Assembly: GCF_002105285.1 (NCBI RefSeq)
Contig: NZ_MUHR01000005.1
Coordinates: 310,001-374,000 of the forward strand
Source of the DNA: Planktotalea arctica
GTDB lineage: Bacteria > Pseudomonadota > Alphaproteobacteria > Rhodobacterales > Rhodobacteraceae
Direction: 5' to 3'
DNA length: 64,000 bases
The position numbers and the translations under genes were made by a program. Below, one piece after another: positions 18,315 through 26,615 of the stretch (positions within the stretch are counted from its first letter, which is position 1; every line of letters begins with the position of its first letter). The notes below the pieces were generated by a model. It made no database searches, was not told where the DNA came from, and saw only the letters and a list, made by a program, of their open reading frames with translations.

Positions 18315-19614
18315 TTATTGTTTTAGATTGTTCGGCAGCCACGTCGCCAGTTCCGGGAAGGCGACGAGGATGATGACCATGAGTAGCATAAGGCCGACCA
18401 TCGGGATCGCGGTTTTGGAGGTGTAGCCGATCTCGTGTTTGGTCATGCCTTGCAACACGAACAGGTTGAAGCCGATGGGCGGTGTAACCTGCGCCATTTC
18501 CACGACGACCACGATGAAGATACCGAACCAGATTACGTCGATGCCGGCTTGGCGGATCATAGGCACTACGATTGCCATAGTTAAAACGACTGATGAAATT
18601 CCGTCGAGGAACATTCCGAGAATGATGTAAAACACGGTTAACGCCGCGATCAAAGTGATCGAGGAAAGTTGCATTTCGTCGATCCAGGCAGCCAGTGCGC
18701 GAGGCAAACCGGTAAAGCCCATTGAGAGCGACAAGAAAGCCGCGCCCATAAGGATCAACGCGATCATCGCCGATGTGCGCGTGGCCCCATCAGGCTTTCC
18801 AGGAACACACCAGCGGTCAGAGAGCGTTGAAAAGCGGCAAGGGTGAGCGAGCCGATAACACCAACGGCGGCGGCCTCTGTTGCGGTTGCCCAACCGAAAT
18901 ACATGGAGCCGATAACCGAGAAAACGAGCAACAGCACGGGGATCAGAAACCGGCTTTCTGCGAGCATATTTGCGGAGCTCATTTTTGGCTCAGGTGGGGG
19001 GCGTTGATCGGGGCGTAAAAAGTGCCAGGCCATGATGTAGGCCATGAAAAGACTGGCGAGAACGAGGCCCGGAATGATGCCTGCTATGAACAGTTTGATG
19101 ATGCTTTCATTGATCGAAACGCCGTACACGATCAGGGTTAACGATGGCGGGATCATCAGGCCCAGCGTTGCGGCCCCCGCCAGCGTGCCGATAATCATAT
19201 ATTAAGGGTAGCCGCGCTTGCGCAGCTCTGGGATCGACATTTACCAACCGTTGTGAGGGTCGCAGCGGACGAGCCTGTGACAGCTGCAAAGATCGTGCAG
19301 CCAGCGATATTGGTGTGCAAGACGCCACCAGAGAGCCAACGCATCCACGGCGCCAATCCGCGAAACATGTCTTGGGATAACCGTGTTCGATAGAGGATTT
19401 CACCCATCCAGATGAACAGCGGCAGTGCGGTTAATGTCCACGAACTCGACCCGGTCCAGATGGTGGTGATCATCGCGTCTCCAGCAGGGCGCAGGGTGAA
19501 CATTTCCATCCCCACCCATGCCACGCCCATAAGAGCGAGGCCAATCCAGATAGACGATCCGAGCAGTGTGAACAGCACGAACAGAAAGACGATTGTGGCA
19601 TATGCTTCGGTCAT
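18315..19614 (-). pseudogene. dctM: TRAP transporter large permease (DctM) gene with two frameshifts and a nonsense codon
   Basis: The 12-helix TRAP permease is encoded in three pieces. Piece one runs from ATG 19614 (MTEAYATIVFLF) to about 19240, where one A appears missing after GGTAAA. In the restored frame SIPELRKRGYP is followed by a TAA at 19202-19204 where GAA is expected. Piece two (MIIGTLAG onward) runs until about 18785, where a G appears missing in a G-run before CCACG. Piece three (TRTSAMIALILMG onward) ends normally at 18315. Each lesion is small, so sequencing error is possible for any one. Three lesions together with the broken neighbours point to real decay. It overlaps dctQ by four bases. 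Confidence 0.85.
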
Positions 19615-20303
19615 TCGACGGCCTCCGAGACGATGGGGTTCTTGCCAGTGACAAGCAGGCGAATGAGCGTGTCCCAAAGCGCGAGCGCTAATAGAATTGT
19701 GCCGATGGACATGGCAAGTTGCGGAATCCACACGGGTGTGAAGACCAGTTTCGTGCTGCCCTCCAAAGCGCCGGAGATATCGAGCTTGAAGAGACTGACC
19801 AACCATTCAGGGATTTGATCTTGCCCCTGTGTGCGGTCATTCAGCATTTCGGAAAAGAAATTGGTTTTGACAGCGTAGCGGGCGAAATAGGTGGCGATCA
19901 CGGCGGCGGCGAAGACGGCAAAGATATCGAGCCATTTTCTCAGGAAGGCCGTGGAATTAAGGATGATCGACACGCGGATATGTGCACCGCGTATCATCGC
20001 GTGGCTAAGCGCGAAGAACGATGTCGTGGCCATGACGTAGCCCGCAAATTCGGTTGTTCCGGGTAGGGCGATGCCCGTCCAGCGCGCGACCATTTGCGCA
20101 ACGATTAGCAAAAGAATTGTAATCATAAAAAAGGCAGCGACTACGCCGCTTGCAAAATACACACCGTCCAATGTGCGCCAGATCGGTCGCAAGAACCGCT
20201 CGAGCCGTGGGCCTGCGAGGAAGCAAAGTACAGCGATCAAGCTGGGAAGAACGAAGAGCCAGACCCAAAGGGGAAGGCCCATGACAGGCGAGCAGTCGCG
20301 CAT
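19611..20303 (-). CDS. dctQ: TRAP transporter small permease (DctQ)
   Basis: A 230-residue membrane protein with four main hydrophobic segments (about 10-30, 48-70, 123-140 and 190-215). It has the family-typical ALPGTTEFAGYVMATTSFFALSH-like core near residue 80, followed by RGAHIRVSII. The start at 20303 is preferred because AAGAG lies before it; ATG 20282 is an alternative without a ribosome site. The frame is intact, but its partners dctP and dctM are both damaged, so it is probably an orphan subunit without function. Substrate might have been ectoine, judged only from neighbours. Confidence 0.85.
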   Translation of the reverse strand: MRDCSPVMGLPLWVWLFVLPSLIAVLCFLAGPRLERFLRPIWRTLDGVYFASGVVAAFFMITILLLIVAQMVARWTGIALPGTTEFAGYVMATTSFFALSHAMIRGAHIRVSIILNSTAFLRKWLDIFAVFAAAVIATYFARYAVKTNFFSEMLNDRTQGQDQIPEWLVSLFKLDISGALEGSTKLVFTPVWIPQLAMSIGTILLALALWDTLIRLLVTGKNPIVSEAVE

Positions 20304-20370
20304 GATAAACTCTTGAATTTAGAAAAAGAAATTGCCAGCATCAGCGCGGTGCAAAGGCTGGCAAAAACGC

Positions 20371-20730
20371 TTAGTTTGCGTTGTATGCGTCGAGGATCTT
20401 CTGACCGCCAGCGCCAGTTGTTTCCAACCATTCAGCCGTCATTTTCGCGCCGTTTTTCTCAAGCTCTGCAAGGAACTCAGGGCTCGCGTCTTCGACTTTC
20501 ATGCCGTTCTTGGCCAATTCGTCAAAGTAGAAATTCGCGAGGTCCGCAGATTTCGCAGCGCAGCTTGCAGCGGTTTCGTCATCTGCTTTTTGGATGCCTG
20601 CCTGAACCTCTGCATCAAGGCCTTCCCAGACCTGGGTGTTCACCATCACATAGTTGCGCGGCAGCCATGCGTTAACCTTGTAGTAGTTCGACACATGTTC
20701 CCAGAGTTTAATGTCCTCCCAAACTTTTAC
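20371..20730 (-). pseudogene. dctP: C-terminal remnant of a TRAP solute-binding protein (DctP)
   Basis: About 115 codons match the C-terminal lobe of a TRAP periplasmic binding protein: KVWEDIKLWEHVSNYYKVN, then VMVNTQVWEGLDAEVQ. The N-terminal two thirds and the signal peptide are missing. The open frame runs back into the last codons of the upstream dehydrogenase gene, whose stop is at 20727-20729. So a deletion joined the end of that gene to the middle of dctP. Any start (GTG 20694) would lack a signal peptide. Confidence 0.82.
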
Positions 20731-21971
20731 GAGTGCGAAGAGAATTTTCGCGGATCAAATGGGGCCAAATCTATGTTTGGCTTTTTACCATCAATCAGAT
20801 CAGCGATGATTCGGCCCGTTTTAGGCCCACCTGTCAAGCCGACGTGTTGATGGCCAAAGGCGCTATAGCTTTTTCCGCCCACATCATTGGCCCCGATCAG
20901 CGGCAGGCTATCGGCGGGGGCAGGGCGGTGGCCCATCCACTCAACCGTGCGGTCATAGGAGATATCGGGCAGAAGGCGCGCGATCTGACGTTTGAGCATG
21001 TCGATGGGCGCTTTGCTTGGGCCTGCGTCCAGCCCGCCGAATTCGACGACGCCAGCGGCGCGCAGGCGTCCCTCCATCGGGGTCAGCACGAATTTACCGG
21101 ACGCGATCATCATCGGGTTCTTGGGCATCACCGAGGGGTTGATGAATTCGATGTGATAGCCGCGTTCGCTTTCAAAGGGGACTTTGACGCCAAGCTTATG
21201 AGCGATCGCTTTGGACCACGGGCCAAGCGCGAGCACGATGCGATCTGCAGTAAGGCGGCCTGCGCAGGTGTCGAGCGCGATGATCGCTTTACCCGAAAGT
21301 TCCACGTCATTGATCGTGGCGATTTTTAGCGTGCCGCCCTTCGAGACGAAATGATCGGCGAGCGCTTGTACATATGCGCCCGGATCGGAAATACGACCAT
21401 GGTTCTTGCACCTCACCACGGTCTCAAAGGACTTGCCGAAGATTGAATCTTCGCGCGCGTACTCTTCCCCTGAAACGATTTCGAACACCGCGCCTGCCGC
21501 ACGCCGCTTGTCCCAGCCGTAGCTGTCAGCAAGGAAATCGCCATGGGTGGTATAGCCAAAGCAATAATCCTCTGCACCGACAAAACGCGCAGCGGGGGTG
21601 CCCTTGGCAAGGTCCATGTGCTGGTCATAGGAATCGTGCAAAAGCGCGGACATGGCGTGCGCGTAGTAATCCACATGCGCATCGGTGGCATAGCGCATGT
21701 ATTTGACAAGGAAAGGCAGCAAACTTGGCAAGTAGCCCCACCTCAGAAACAGGGGCGAGTCGCGGCGCAAGAGCATGCCGGGCGCAGATTTGAACAGGCC
21801 CGGAGTCGTCAGGGGGATGATGGCGCTGGCGGCCAAGACGCCGGCATTGCCATGGCTCGTGCCGCTTGCGGGGCCTTGGCGGTCTACGATGGTGACGTCG
21901 TGTCCCGCACGTTGCAGCCAGATCGCGCTGGACACTCCGACAATGCCCGCGCCTGCGACGATAATTTTCAT
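20727..21971 (-). CDS. D-amino-acid dehydrogenase-like FAD oxidoreductase (DadA family)
   Basis: A 414-residue flavoprotein with an N-terminal dinucleotide fold (VAGAGIVGVSSAIWLQRAG) and the DAO/DadA C-terminus (EWMGHRPAPADSLPLIG, then GHQHVGLTGGPKTG). It would oxidise an amine or D-amino acid and pass electrons to the respiratory chain. The start is ATG 21971 with AGGA upstream; the frame open to 22154 is rejected. The last residues after FDPRKF differ from what I expect and coincide with the deletion junction to dctP, so the extreme C-terminus may be new. Its neighbours doeB and doeA suggest an accessory role in ectoine or amino-acid catabolism. Confidence 0.8.
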   Translation of the reverse strand: MKIIVAGAGIVGVSSAIWLQRAGHDVTIVDRQGPASGTSHGNAGVLAASAIIPLTTPGLFKSAPGMLLRRDSPLFLRWGYLPSLLPFLVKYMRYATDAHVDYYAHAMSALLHDSYDQHMDLAKGTPAARFVGAEDYCFGYTTHGDFLADSYGWDKRRAAGAVFEIVSGEEYAREDSIFGKSFETVVRCKNHGRISDPGAYVQALADHFVSKGGTLKIATINDVELSGKAIIALDTCAGRLTADRIVLALGPWSKAIAHKLGVKVPFESERGYHIEFINPSVMPKNPMMIASGKFVLTPMEGRLRAAGVVEFGGLDAGPSKAPIDMLKRQIARLLPDISYDRTVEWMGHRPAPADSLPLIGANDVGGKSYSAFGHQHVGLTGGPKTGRIIADLIDGKKPNIDLAPFDPRKFSSHS

Positions 21972-22062
21972 GAAGGTGATCCTGTGCTGCGTTTCCGCGT
22001 TAAGAGGATCATGTTTTCCGCGAGCTTTCAAACGCGCATATGGGCAGGGTTTGAAACTGCCC

Positions 22063-23052
22063 TTAGAGTGCGACGCCCAAGACTGCCGCGCAATCGCCGA
22101 GTTGCACCAGCCCCGGATGATGGCGCGCGATAAGAATACCATCGCGCTTGGCAAGGATCATCTTGGGGGCGCCGCCGTTGCGGCTAATGTCCCAGACCTG
22201 CGCCAGTTCCTGACCGCGCGCAACGCTCTCGCCCAGCTCGACGTTGAAGGCGATCATCCCATGCTCCATAGCAAAATGAAAACAGGCATCATCGGGCTGG
22301 GTCATTTGCACGCTTGGTCGCAACTCTGGCTCGCCCGCCAGAATGCCCGCGTGGATCAGCACGTTGCGCAAGCCGCGCCGGGCGATTTCGATCGTGGCGG
22401 GGCGCGCAGTGCCGCCGCCGCCAAGTTCCGTCGTGACAAAGGTTTTGCCCTGCGCCTCGGCCGCGTGGTCATACATGCCAAGCGCATCGATTTCGCGCAT
22501 TTCAACGCTAAAAGGCGCATTGAAGGCATCACGCGCGGCGCGGCAACGGGCCTCTTGCGCCTTGTCGTCCAGCACGTGATGCGCGGCGAAGGGCAGGAAA
22601 TCCAACGTTTTGCCGCCAGAATGGAAGTCGAGCACGAGATCGGCCATGGGCAGCAAGATGCGCTCGAAATAATCGGCGATCTTTTGTGATGCCGTGCCAT
22701 CGGGAAGGCCTGGAAACGCGCGGTTCATATTGACGCCATCAATCGGCGATACACGCGTTCCGGCGCGCACAGCAGGGTAGTTCATGTAGGGCAAAATAAG
22801 GATTGTGCCGCTCACTTGCACGGCGCTGAGTTCATGGGCGAGCGCGGCAAGAGCGATTGGACCCTCGTATTCATCACCGTGATTGCCGCCGGTGAGCAGC
22901 GCGCAAGGACCGCTCCCGTTGCGGATTACGCTGATCGGAATCTGGATTGCCCCCCAGGCGCTTTCATTGCTGGAATGGGGCAGGCGCAAATGGCCGTGTT
23001 GTATCCCGTCTTGGGTAAAATCGACGGTGCTGAATATAGGATTGTCGCGCAT
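22063..23052 (-). CDS. doeB: N-alpha-acetyl-L-2,4-diaminobutyrate deacetylase DoeB/EutE
   Basis: A 329-residue zinc deacylase of the succinylglutamate desuccinylase/aspartoacylase family. DoeB removes acetate from N-alpha-acetyl-diaminobutyrate in ectoine breakdown. The N-terminus MRDNPIFSTVDF, the zinc motif GGNHGDEYEGP, GVNMNRAFPG, and the DFHSGGKTLDF histidine match the EutE/DoeB subfamily as I recall it. It starts three bases after the doeA stop, so the two are translated together. The next enzymes (DoeD aminotransferase, DoeC dehydrogenase) are not in the window. Confidence 0.87.
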   Translation of the reverse strand: MRDNPIFSTVDFTQDGIQHGHLRLPHSSNESAWGAIQIPISVIRNGSGPCALLTGGNHGDEYEGPIALAALAHELSAVQVSGTILILPYMNYPAVRAGTRVSPIDGVNMNRAFPGLPDGTASQKIADYFERILLPMADLVLDFHSGGKTLDFLPFAAHHVLDDKAQEARCRAARDAFNAPFSVEMREIDALGMYDHAAEAQGKTFVTTELGGGGTARPATIEIARRGLRNVLIHAGILAGEPELRPSVQMTQPDDACFHFAMEHGMIAFNVELGESVARGQELAQVWDISRNGGAPKMILAKRDGILIARHHPGLVQLGDCAAVLGVAL

Positions 23053-23055
23053 GCT

Positions 23056-24231
23056 TTACCCTTTGATCACGAGTTCACGGGGGGTATTGCACAGGCACTC
23101 ATAGCCTGTTTCCGTGATCACCAATGGTTCCGTGATCTCCAGCCCACCATCATCGAGCCAGAGTGCAGGCATGAAATGAAAAGTCATCCCTTCCTGCAAA
23201 ACCGTCTTGTCGCCTGCGCGAAAAGACATGGTGCGCTCGCCCCAATCAGGGGGATAGCTGAGGCCTATGGCATAGCCACAACGGCTATCTTTTTCAAAGC
23301 CCAGCTTGTTGAGCGCCGCGTTGAAGGCGAGTGCGATATCCTCGCACAGATTGCCGGGTTTGGCTTGCTCTAGGCCCGCGTCCACGGCTTCCAAAACGGC
23401 CTTTTCCGCGTCGAGATACTTCTGCGGCGGTGTGCCCAGAAAAAGCGTGCGTGACTGCGGGCATTGATAGCGTTTATGCGCGCCTGCGATCTCGAAGAAC
23501 GTGCTCTCGCCAGCCTTCAGCGGGCTATCATCCCACGTTAGATGCGGCGCGGTGGCGTCCATGCCCGAGGGGGCCATGGGCACGATGGCGGGGTAATCGC
23601 CCCAATGCCCGTCCGCGCCTGTGACGGAGGCGTGATAAATGTCGGCGATCAAATCGTTCTTGCGCATGCCGACTTCTGCGCGCTCGCGCACGACTTCGTG
23701 CATGCGCTCCACAATGCGCGCTGCGCGGCGCATATAGGTGATTTCCGTCTCGGATTTAACCGCGCGCTGCCAGTTCACGAGGCCGGTTGCATCATTGAAA
23801 CGCGCCGTTGGGAGGGCTTTGGTCAGGGTCATAAAGGCGGAGGCAGTGAAGTAGTAATTGTCCAACTCTAGCCCAATTGTGGCACGCTCGGGCCCATGTT
23901 CGGCAAGCACGCGTGCGAGGTCCTTCATCGGGTGTTTGGCGGGGTTCTGCACATAGGTATCATCGTAGCCACGAATATTGTCATGGTTCAGATAGGTGGT
24001 GCGCTGCGCCCCGATCGCGTCCATTGCGCGGCCCCACCAGATCGGCTCGCCCGAATGGGTCAAAAGCACGCCCTGATGCACGTAGAAGGACCAGCCGTCA
24101 TAGCCTGTCAGCCATGCCATATTCGATGGATCGGTGATGAACAGCGCGTCCAGATTGCGGGCGGCCATTTCGGCGCGGGTTTTGGCAAGGCGGGCGGCAT
24201 ATTCTTCGGGGGCAAAAGACAGGGCGGGCAT
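23056..24231 (-). CDS. doeA: Ectoine hydrolase DoeA/EutD (M24 creatinase-like)
   Basis: A 391-residue enzyme of the creatinase/aminopeptidase P fold. It opens the ectoine ring to N-acetyl-diaminobutyrate. Characteristic stretches are FITDPSNMAWLTGYDGWSFY, WWGRAMDAIGAQ, LVNWQRAVKSETEITYMRR and IGLSYPPDWGERT, which match the EutD/DoeA subfamily. It is the first gene of a minus-strand run doeA-doeB-dadA-like-(dctP)-dctQ-(dctM)-(racemase). No enuR/doeX-type regulator is adjacent. The transporter part of this run is decayed, so ectoine could enter only by another route. Confidence 0.87.
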   Translation of the reverse strand: MPALSFAPEEYAARLAKTRAEMAARNLDALFITDPSNMAWLTGYDGWSFYVHQGVLLTHSGEPIWWGRAMDAIGAQRTTYLNHDNIRGYDDTYVQNPAKHPMKDLARVLAEHGPERATIGLELDNYYFTASAFMTLTKALPTARFNDATGLVNWQRAVKSETEITYMRRAARIVERMHEVVRERAEVGMRKNDLIADIYHASVTGADGHWGDYPAIVPMAPSGMDATAPHLTWDDSPLKAGESTFFEIAGAHKRYQCPQSRTLFLGTPPQKYLDAEKAVLEAVDAGLEQAKPGNLCEDIALAFNAALNKLGFEKDSRCGYAIGLSYPPDWGERTMSFRAGDKTVLQEGMTFHFMPALWLDDGGLEITEPLVITETGYECLCNTPRELVIKG

Positions 24232-24304
24232 GGCGAATCCTTGATTGCGTCCCTCAAACCCTACCTGTGGTTTGAAAATCCTATGTTCGGTTTTCGCCTA
24301 AAAA

Positions 24305-24339
24305 ATGCAAAAGGGCGACCTGTTTTGCAGGCCGCCCTT
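24305..24339 (-). terminator. Rho-independent terminator of the sat-cysC gene
   Basis: Arms AAGGGCGACCTG and CAGGCCGCCCTT (24311-24322 and 24328-24339, 11 of 12 paired). A downstream T-rich tail on the minus strand appears as A-runs on the plus strand. It lies 26 bases after the sat-cysC stop. Confidence 0.88.
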
Positions 24340-24364
24340 GAGAAGTGTCACTGCTTCGCTCCAA

Positions 24365-26443
24365 TTAGGATGCGCCGATGAGACCCATGCTTTCCAGCTT
24401 CAAGAGCACCTGATGAGCGCAGTTGTCGACTTCGATATTGATGGTGTCGACACTGAGTTCCGGGTCCGCAGGAACGTCATAGGGATCGGAAATCCCGGTG
24501 AATTCCTTAATTTTGCCTTCGCGCGCTAGCTTGTAGAGGCCTTTTCGATCGCGCTTTTCGCATTCTTCAATCGAGGTTGCGACGTGAATTTCGACGAAAG
24601 CACCGAAGGCTTCGACATCTTCGCGCACCGCTCGCCGCGTCGTTGCATAAGGGGCGATAGGTGCGCAGATCGCGATGCCGCCGTTCTTGGTGATTTCAGA
24701 CGCAACATAGCCGATGCGGCGGATGTTCAGGTCGCGGTGTTCTTTGGAAAAACCCAATTCTGAAGACAGGTTCTTGCGAACGATGTCACCATCCAGCAGC
24801 GTCACTGGGCGGCCACCCATTTCCATCAGCTTAACCATCAGCGCGTTCGCGATGGTGGATTTGCCCGAACCGGAAAAGCCTGTGAAAAAGACGGTAAAAC
24901 CTTGCTGGGAGCGTGGCGGTTTGGTGCGGCGCAACTCTTTCACGACATCAGGGAAGGAAAACCATTCAGGAATTTCAAGACCTTCGGACAAGCGGCGACG
25001 CAGCTCTGTGCCGGAGATATTGAGGATCGTGACGTTGTCCTTGTCCTCGATCTCGTCAATCGCTTCATATTGCGCGCGCTCTGCAACCCAAACCATGTGT
25101 TTGAAGTCAACCATTTCACAGCCGATTTCGGACTGGTTCGCGCGGTAGAGGTCTTGCGCATCGTAGGGGCCGTAGAAATCTTCGCCCTGCGAGTTGTTTC
25201 CGGGGCCTGCGTGATCGCGGCCAACGATGAAGTGAGTGCAACCATGGTTCGCGCGGATCAACCCGTGCCAAACCGCTTCGCGGGGACCGGCCATGCGCAT
25301 AGCAAGGTTCAGAAGGGACATCGAGGTTGTGGAGCTTGGATATTTATCCAGAACCGCCTCATAGCAGCGCACGCGGGTAAAATGATCGACGTCACCGGGT
25401 TTGGTCATGCCAACGACAGGGTGGATCAACAAGTTTGCTTGCGCTTCTTTTGCAGCGCGGAACGTCAGTTCCTGATGTGCGCGGTGCAGCGGGTTACGTG
25501 TCTGGAACGCAACCACTTTGCGCCAGCCCATTTTACGGAAATAGGCGCGCAGCTCGTTAGGTGTGTCGCGGCGAGCGCGAAAATCATAGTGAACCGGCTG
25601 CTGAATGCCTGTGACAGGGCCGCCAAGGTAGATCTTCCCAGCGGTGTTGTGCAGGTAGTTGACCGCAGGGTGCGCATCGTCGTCGGCGCCGAATACTTTT
25701 TCGGCTTCAAGCGCCTTATTCGGCTCCCAGCGGTCGGTGACGGTCATCGTGCCAAGGATCACACCCTCTTGATCGCGCAGGGCGATGTCCTGACCAAGCT
25801 CAATTGAGGCCGCAAAATCTTCGGAAACATCAAGCGTGATGGGCATGGGCCAAAGCGTGCCGTCAGCAAGGCGCATATCTTTGACAACGCCGTTGTAATC
25901 GTCCTCGCCAAGGAAACCTTTGAGCGGGTTGAAGCCGCCATTCATCAACAGTTCCAGATCGCAAATCTGACGTGGGGACAGATCATGCGAGGTCAATTCA
26001 GCCGCTTCGACCTTCAGCTTTTGCGCGCTGTCGTAGCTGACGTAGAGTTCCGGGATGGGGGCAAGGTTATTTTGCATAAGTTTGGTCCTGTGCTTGAAAG
26101 GTTCCAGTCCGCTCGTCGTACCTGTCAGTTCGGCGTGAAGAGCGTCATATTCCGCGAATTTTCGAGTTAGAAATTGATCGGTGAGGCGCATTTTTTCGGC
26201 TGCGCCCTTTAAAGTGATCTCATAGGCAAAGCGTTGGCGTTTGTCGGGGCCGGCGCGCTGGCTAACTTTGATGTAACCTGCATCGCTGGCACCGCGCAGC
26301 AGTGCGTTGAGGCGACCAAGCGAGATGTTGAGCGCCGCCGCAGTTGTGCGCTGCGGTGCATCCGGCGCCAGATCAAGCTGGCGCAGAAGGCGAAAGAGCT
26401 GATCCTCTTCCTGTGGCGGTGTTTTCAAATCGCTTGAGTACAT
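24365..26443 (-). CDS. sat-cysC: Bifunctional sulfate adenylyltransferase/APS kinase with N-terminal MarR-EPS-like winged helix
   Basis: A 692-residue frame. Residues 123-692 are a complete Sat-CysC: QTRNPLHRAH (314-323) and GRDHAGPG (408-415) bind ATP and sulfate, and GFSGSGKST (522-530) with DGDIVRKNL is the APS-kinase P-loop. It activates sulfate to PAPS. Residues 13-108 are not part of Sat. They look like a winged-helix regulator of the EPS-associated MarR type (LNISLGRLNALLRGASDAGY, then QFLTRKFAEYDALHAEL). Met123 is the usual Sat start and has AGGA eight bases upstream, so Sat-CysC could also be made separately. Either a real fusion or two genes whose stop codon was lost. Monocistronic with its own terminator. 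Confidence 0.92.
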   Translation of the reverse strand: MYSSDLKTPPQEEDQLFRLLRQLDLAPDAPQRTTAAALNISLGRLNALLRGASDAGYIKVSQRAGPDKRQRFAYEITLKGAAEKMRLTDQFLTRKFAEYDALHAELTGTTSGLEPFKHRTKLMQNNLAPIPELYVSYDSAQKLKVEAAELTSHDLSPRQICDLELLMNGGFNPLKGFLGEDDYNGVVKDMRLADGTLWPMPITLDVSEDFAASIELGQDIALRDQEGVILGTMTVTDRWEPNKALEAEKVFGADDDAHPAVNYLHNTAGKIYLGGPVTGIQQPVHYDFRARRDTPNELRAYFRKMGWRKVVAFQTRNPLHRAHQELTFRAAKEAQANLLIHPVVGMTKPGDVDHFTRVRCYEAVLDKYPSSTTSMSLLNLAMRMAGPREAVWHGLIRANHGCTHFIVGRDHAGPGNNSQGEDFYGPYDAQDLYRANQSEIGCEMVDFKHMVWVAERAQYEAIDEIEDKDNVTILNISGTELRRRLSEGLEIPEWFSFPDVVKELRRTKPPRSQQGFTVFFTGFSGSGKSTIANALMVKLMEMGGRPVTLLDGDIVRKNLSSELGFSKEHRDLNIRRIGYVASEITKNGGIAICAPIAPYATTRRAVREDVEAFGAFVEIHVATSIEECEKRDRKGLYKLAREGKIKEFTGISDPYDVPADPELSVDTINIEVDNCAHQVLLKLESMGLIGAS

Positions 26444-26553
26444 CGGGCTTGCTCTTAAGTGTGTTCATTTGTGAACATACTTCGTATCGTGCAAAATACA
26501 GAACACCGCAATAAATCAAATGGGGCTATTTCTGGGCGTGACCGATCCGCAAC

Positions 26554-26585
26554 AAAAAAGCGCCCGACCGTGCAGGCTGGGCGCT
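26554..26585 (-). terminator. Rho-independent terminator of trxB
   Basis: Stem AGCGCCCGACC / GGCTGGGCGCT (one wobble, one mismatch) with a five-base loop. It is followed on the minus strand by a T6 tail (A-run at 26554-26559). It lies 31 bases after the trxB stop. Confidence 0.85.
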
Positions 26586-26615
26586 GTCCTTGACTTTAAT
26601 TCAATAGGTTAAGCG

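Noticed and set aside
24902-25807. 301-residue plus-strand frame opposite sat-cysC
   Set aside because: Antisense shadow of a well-identified enzyme, with no family resemblance.
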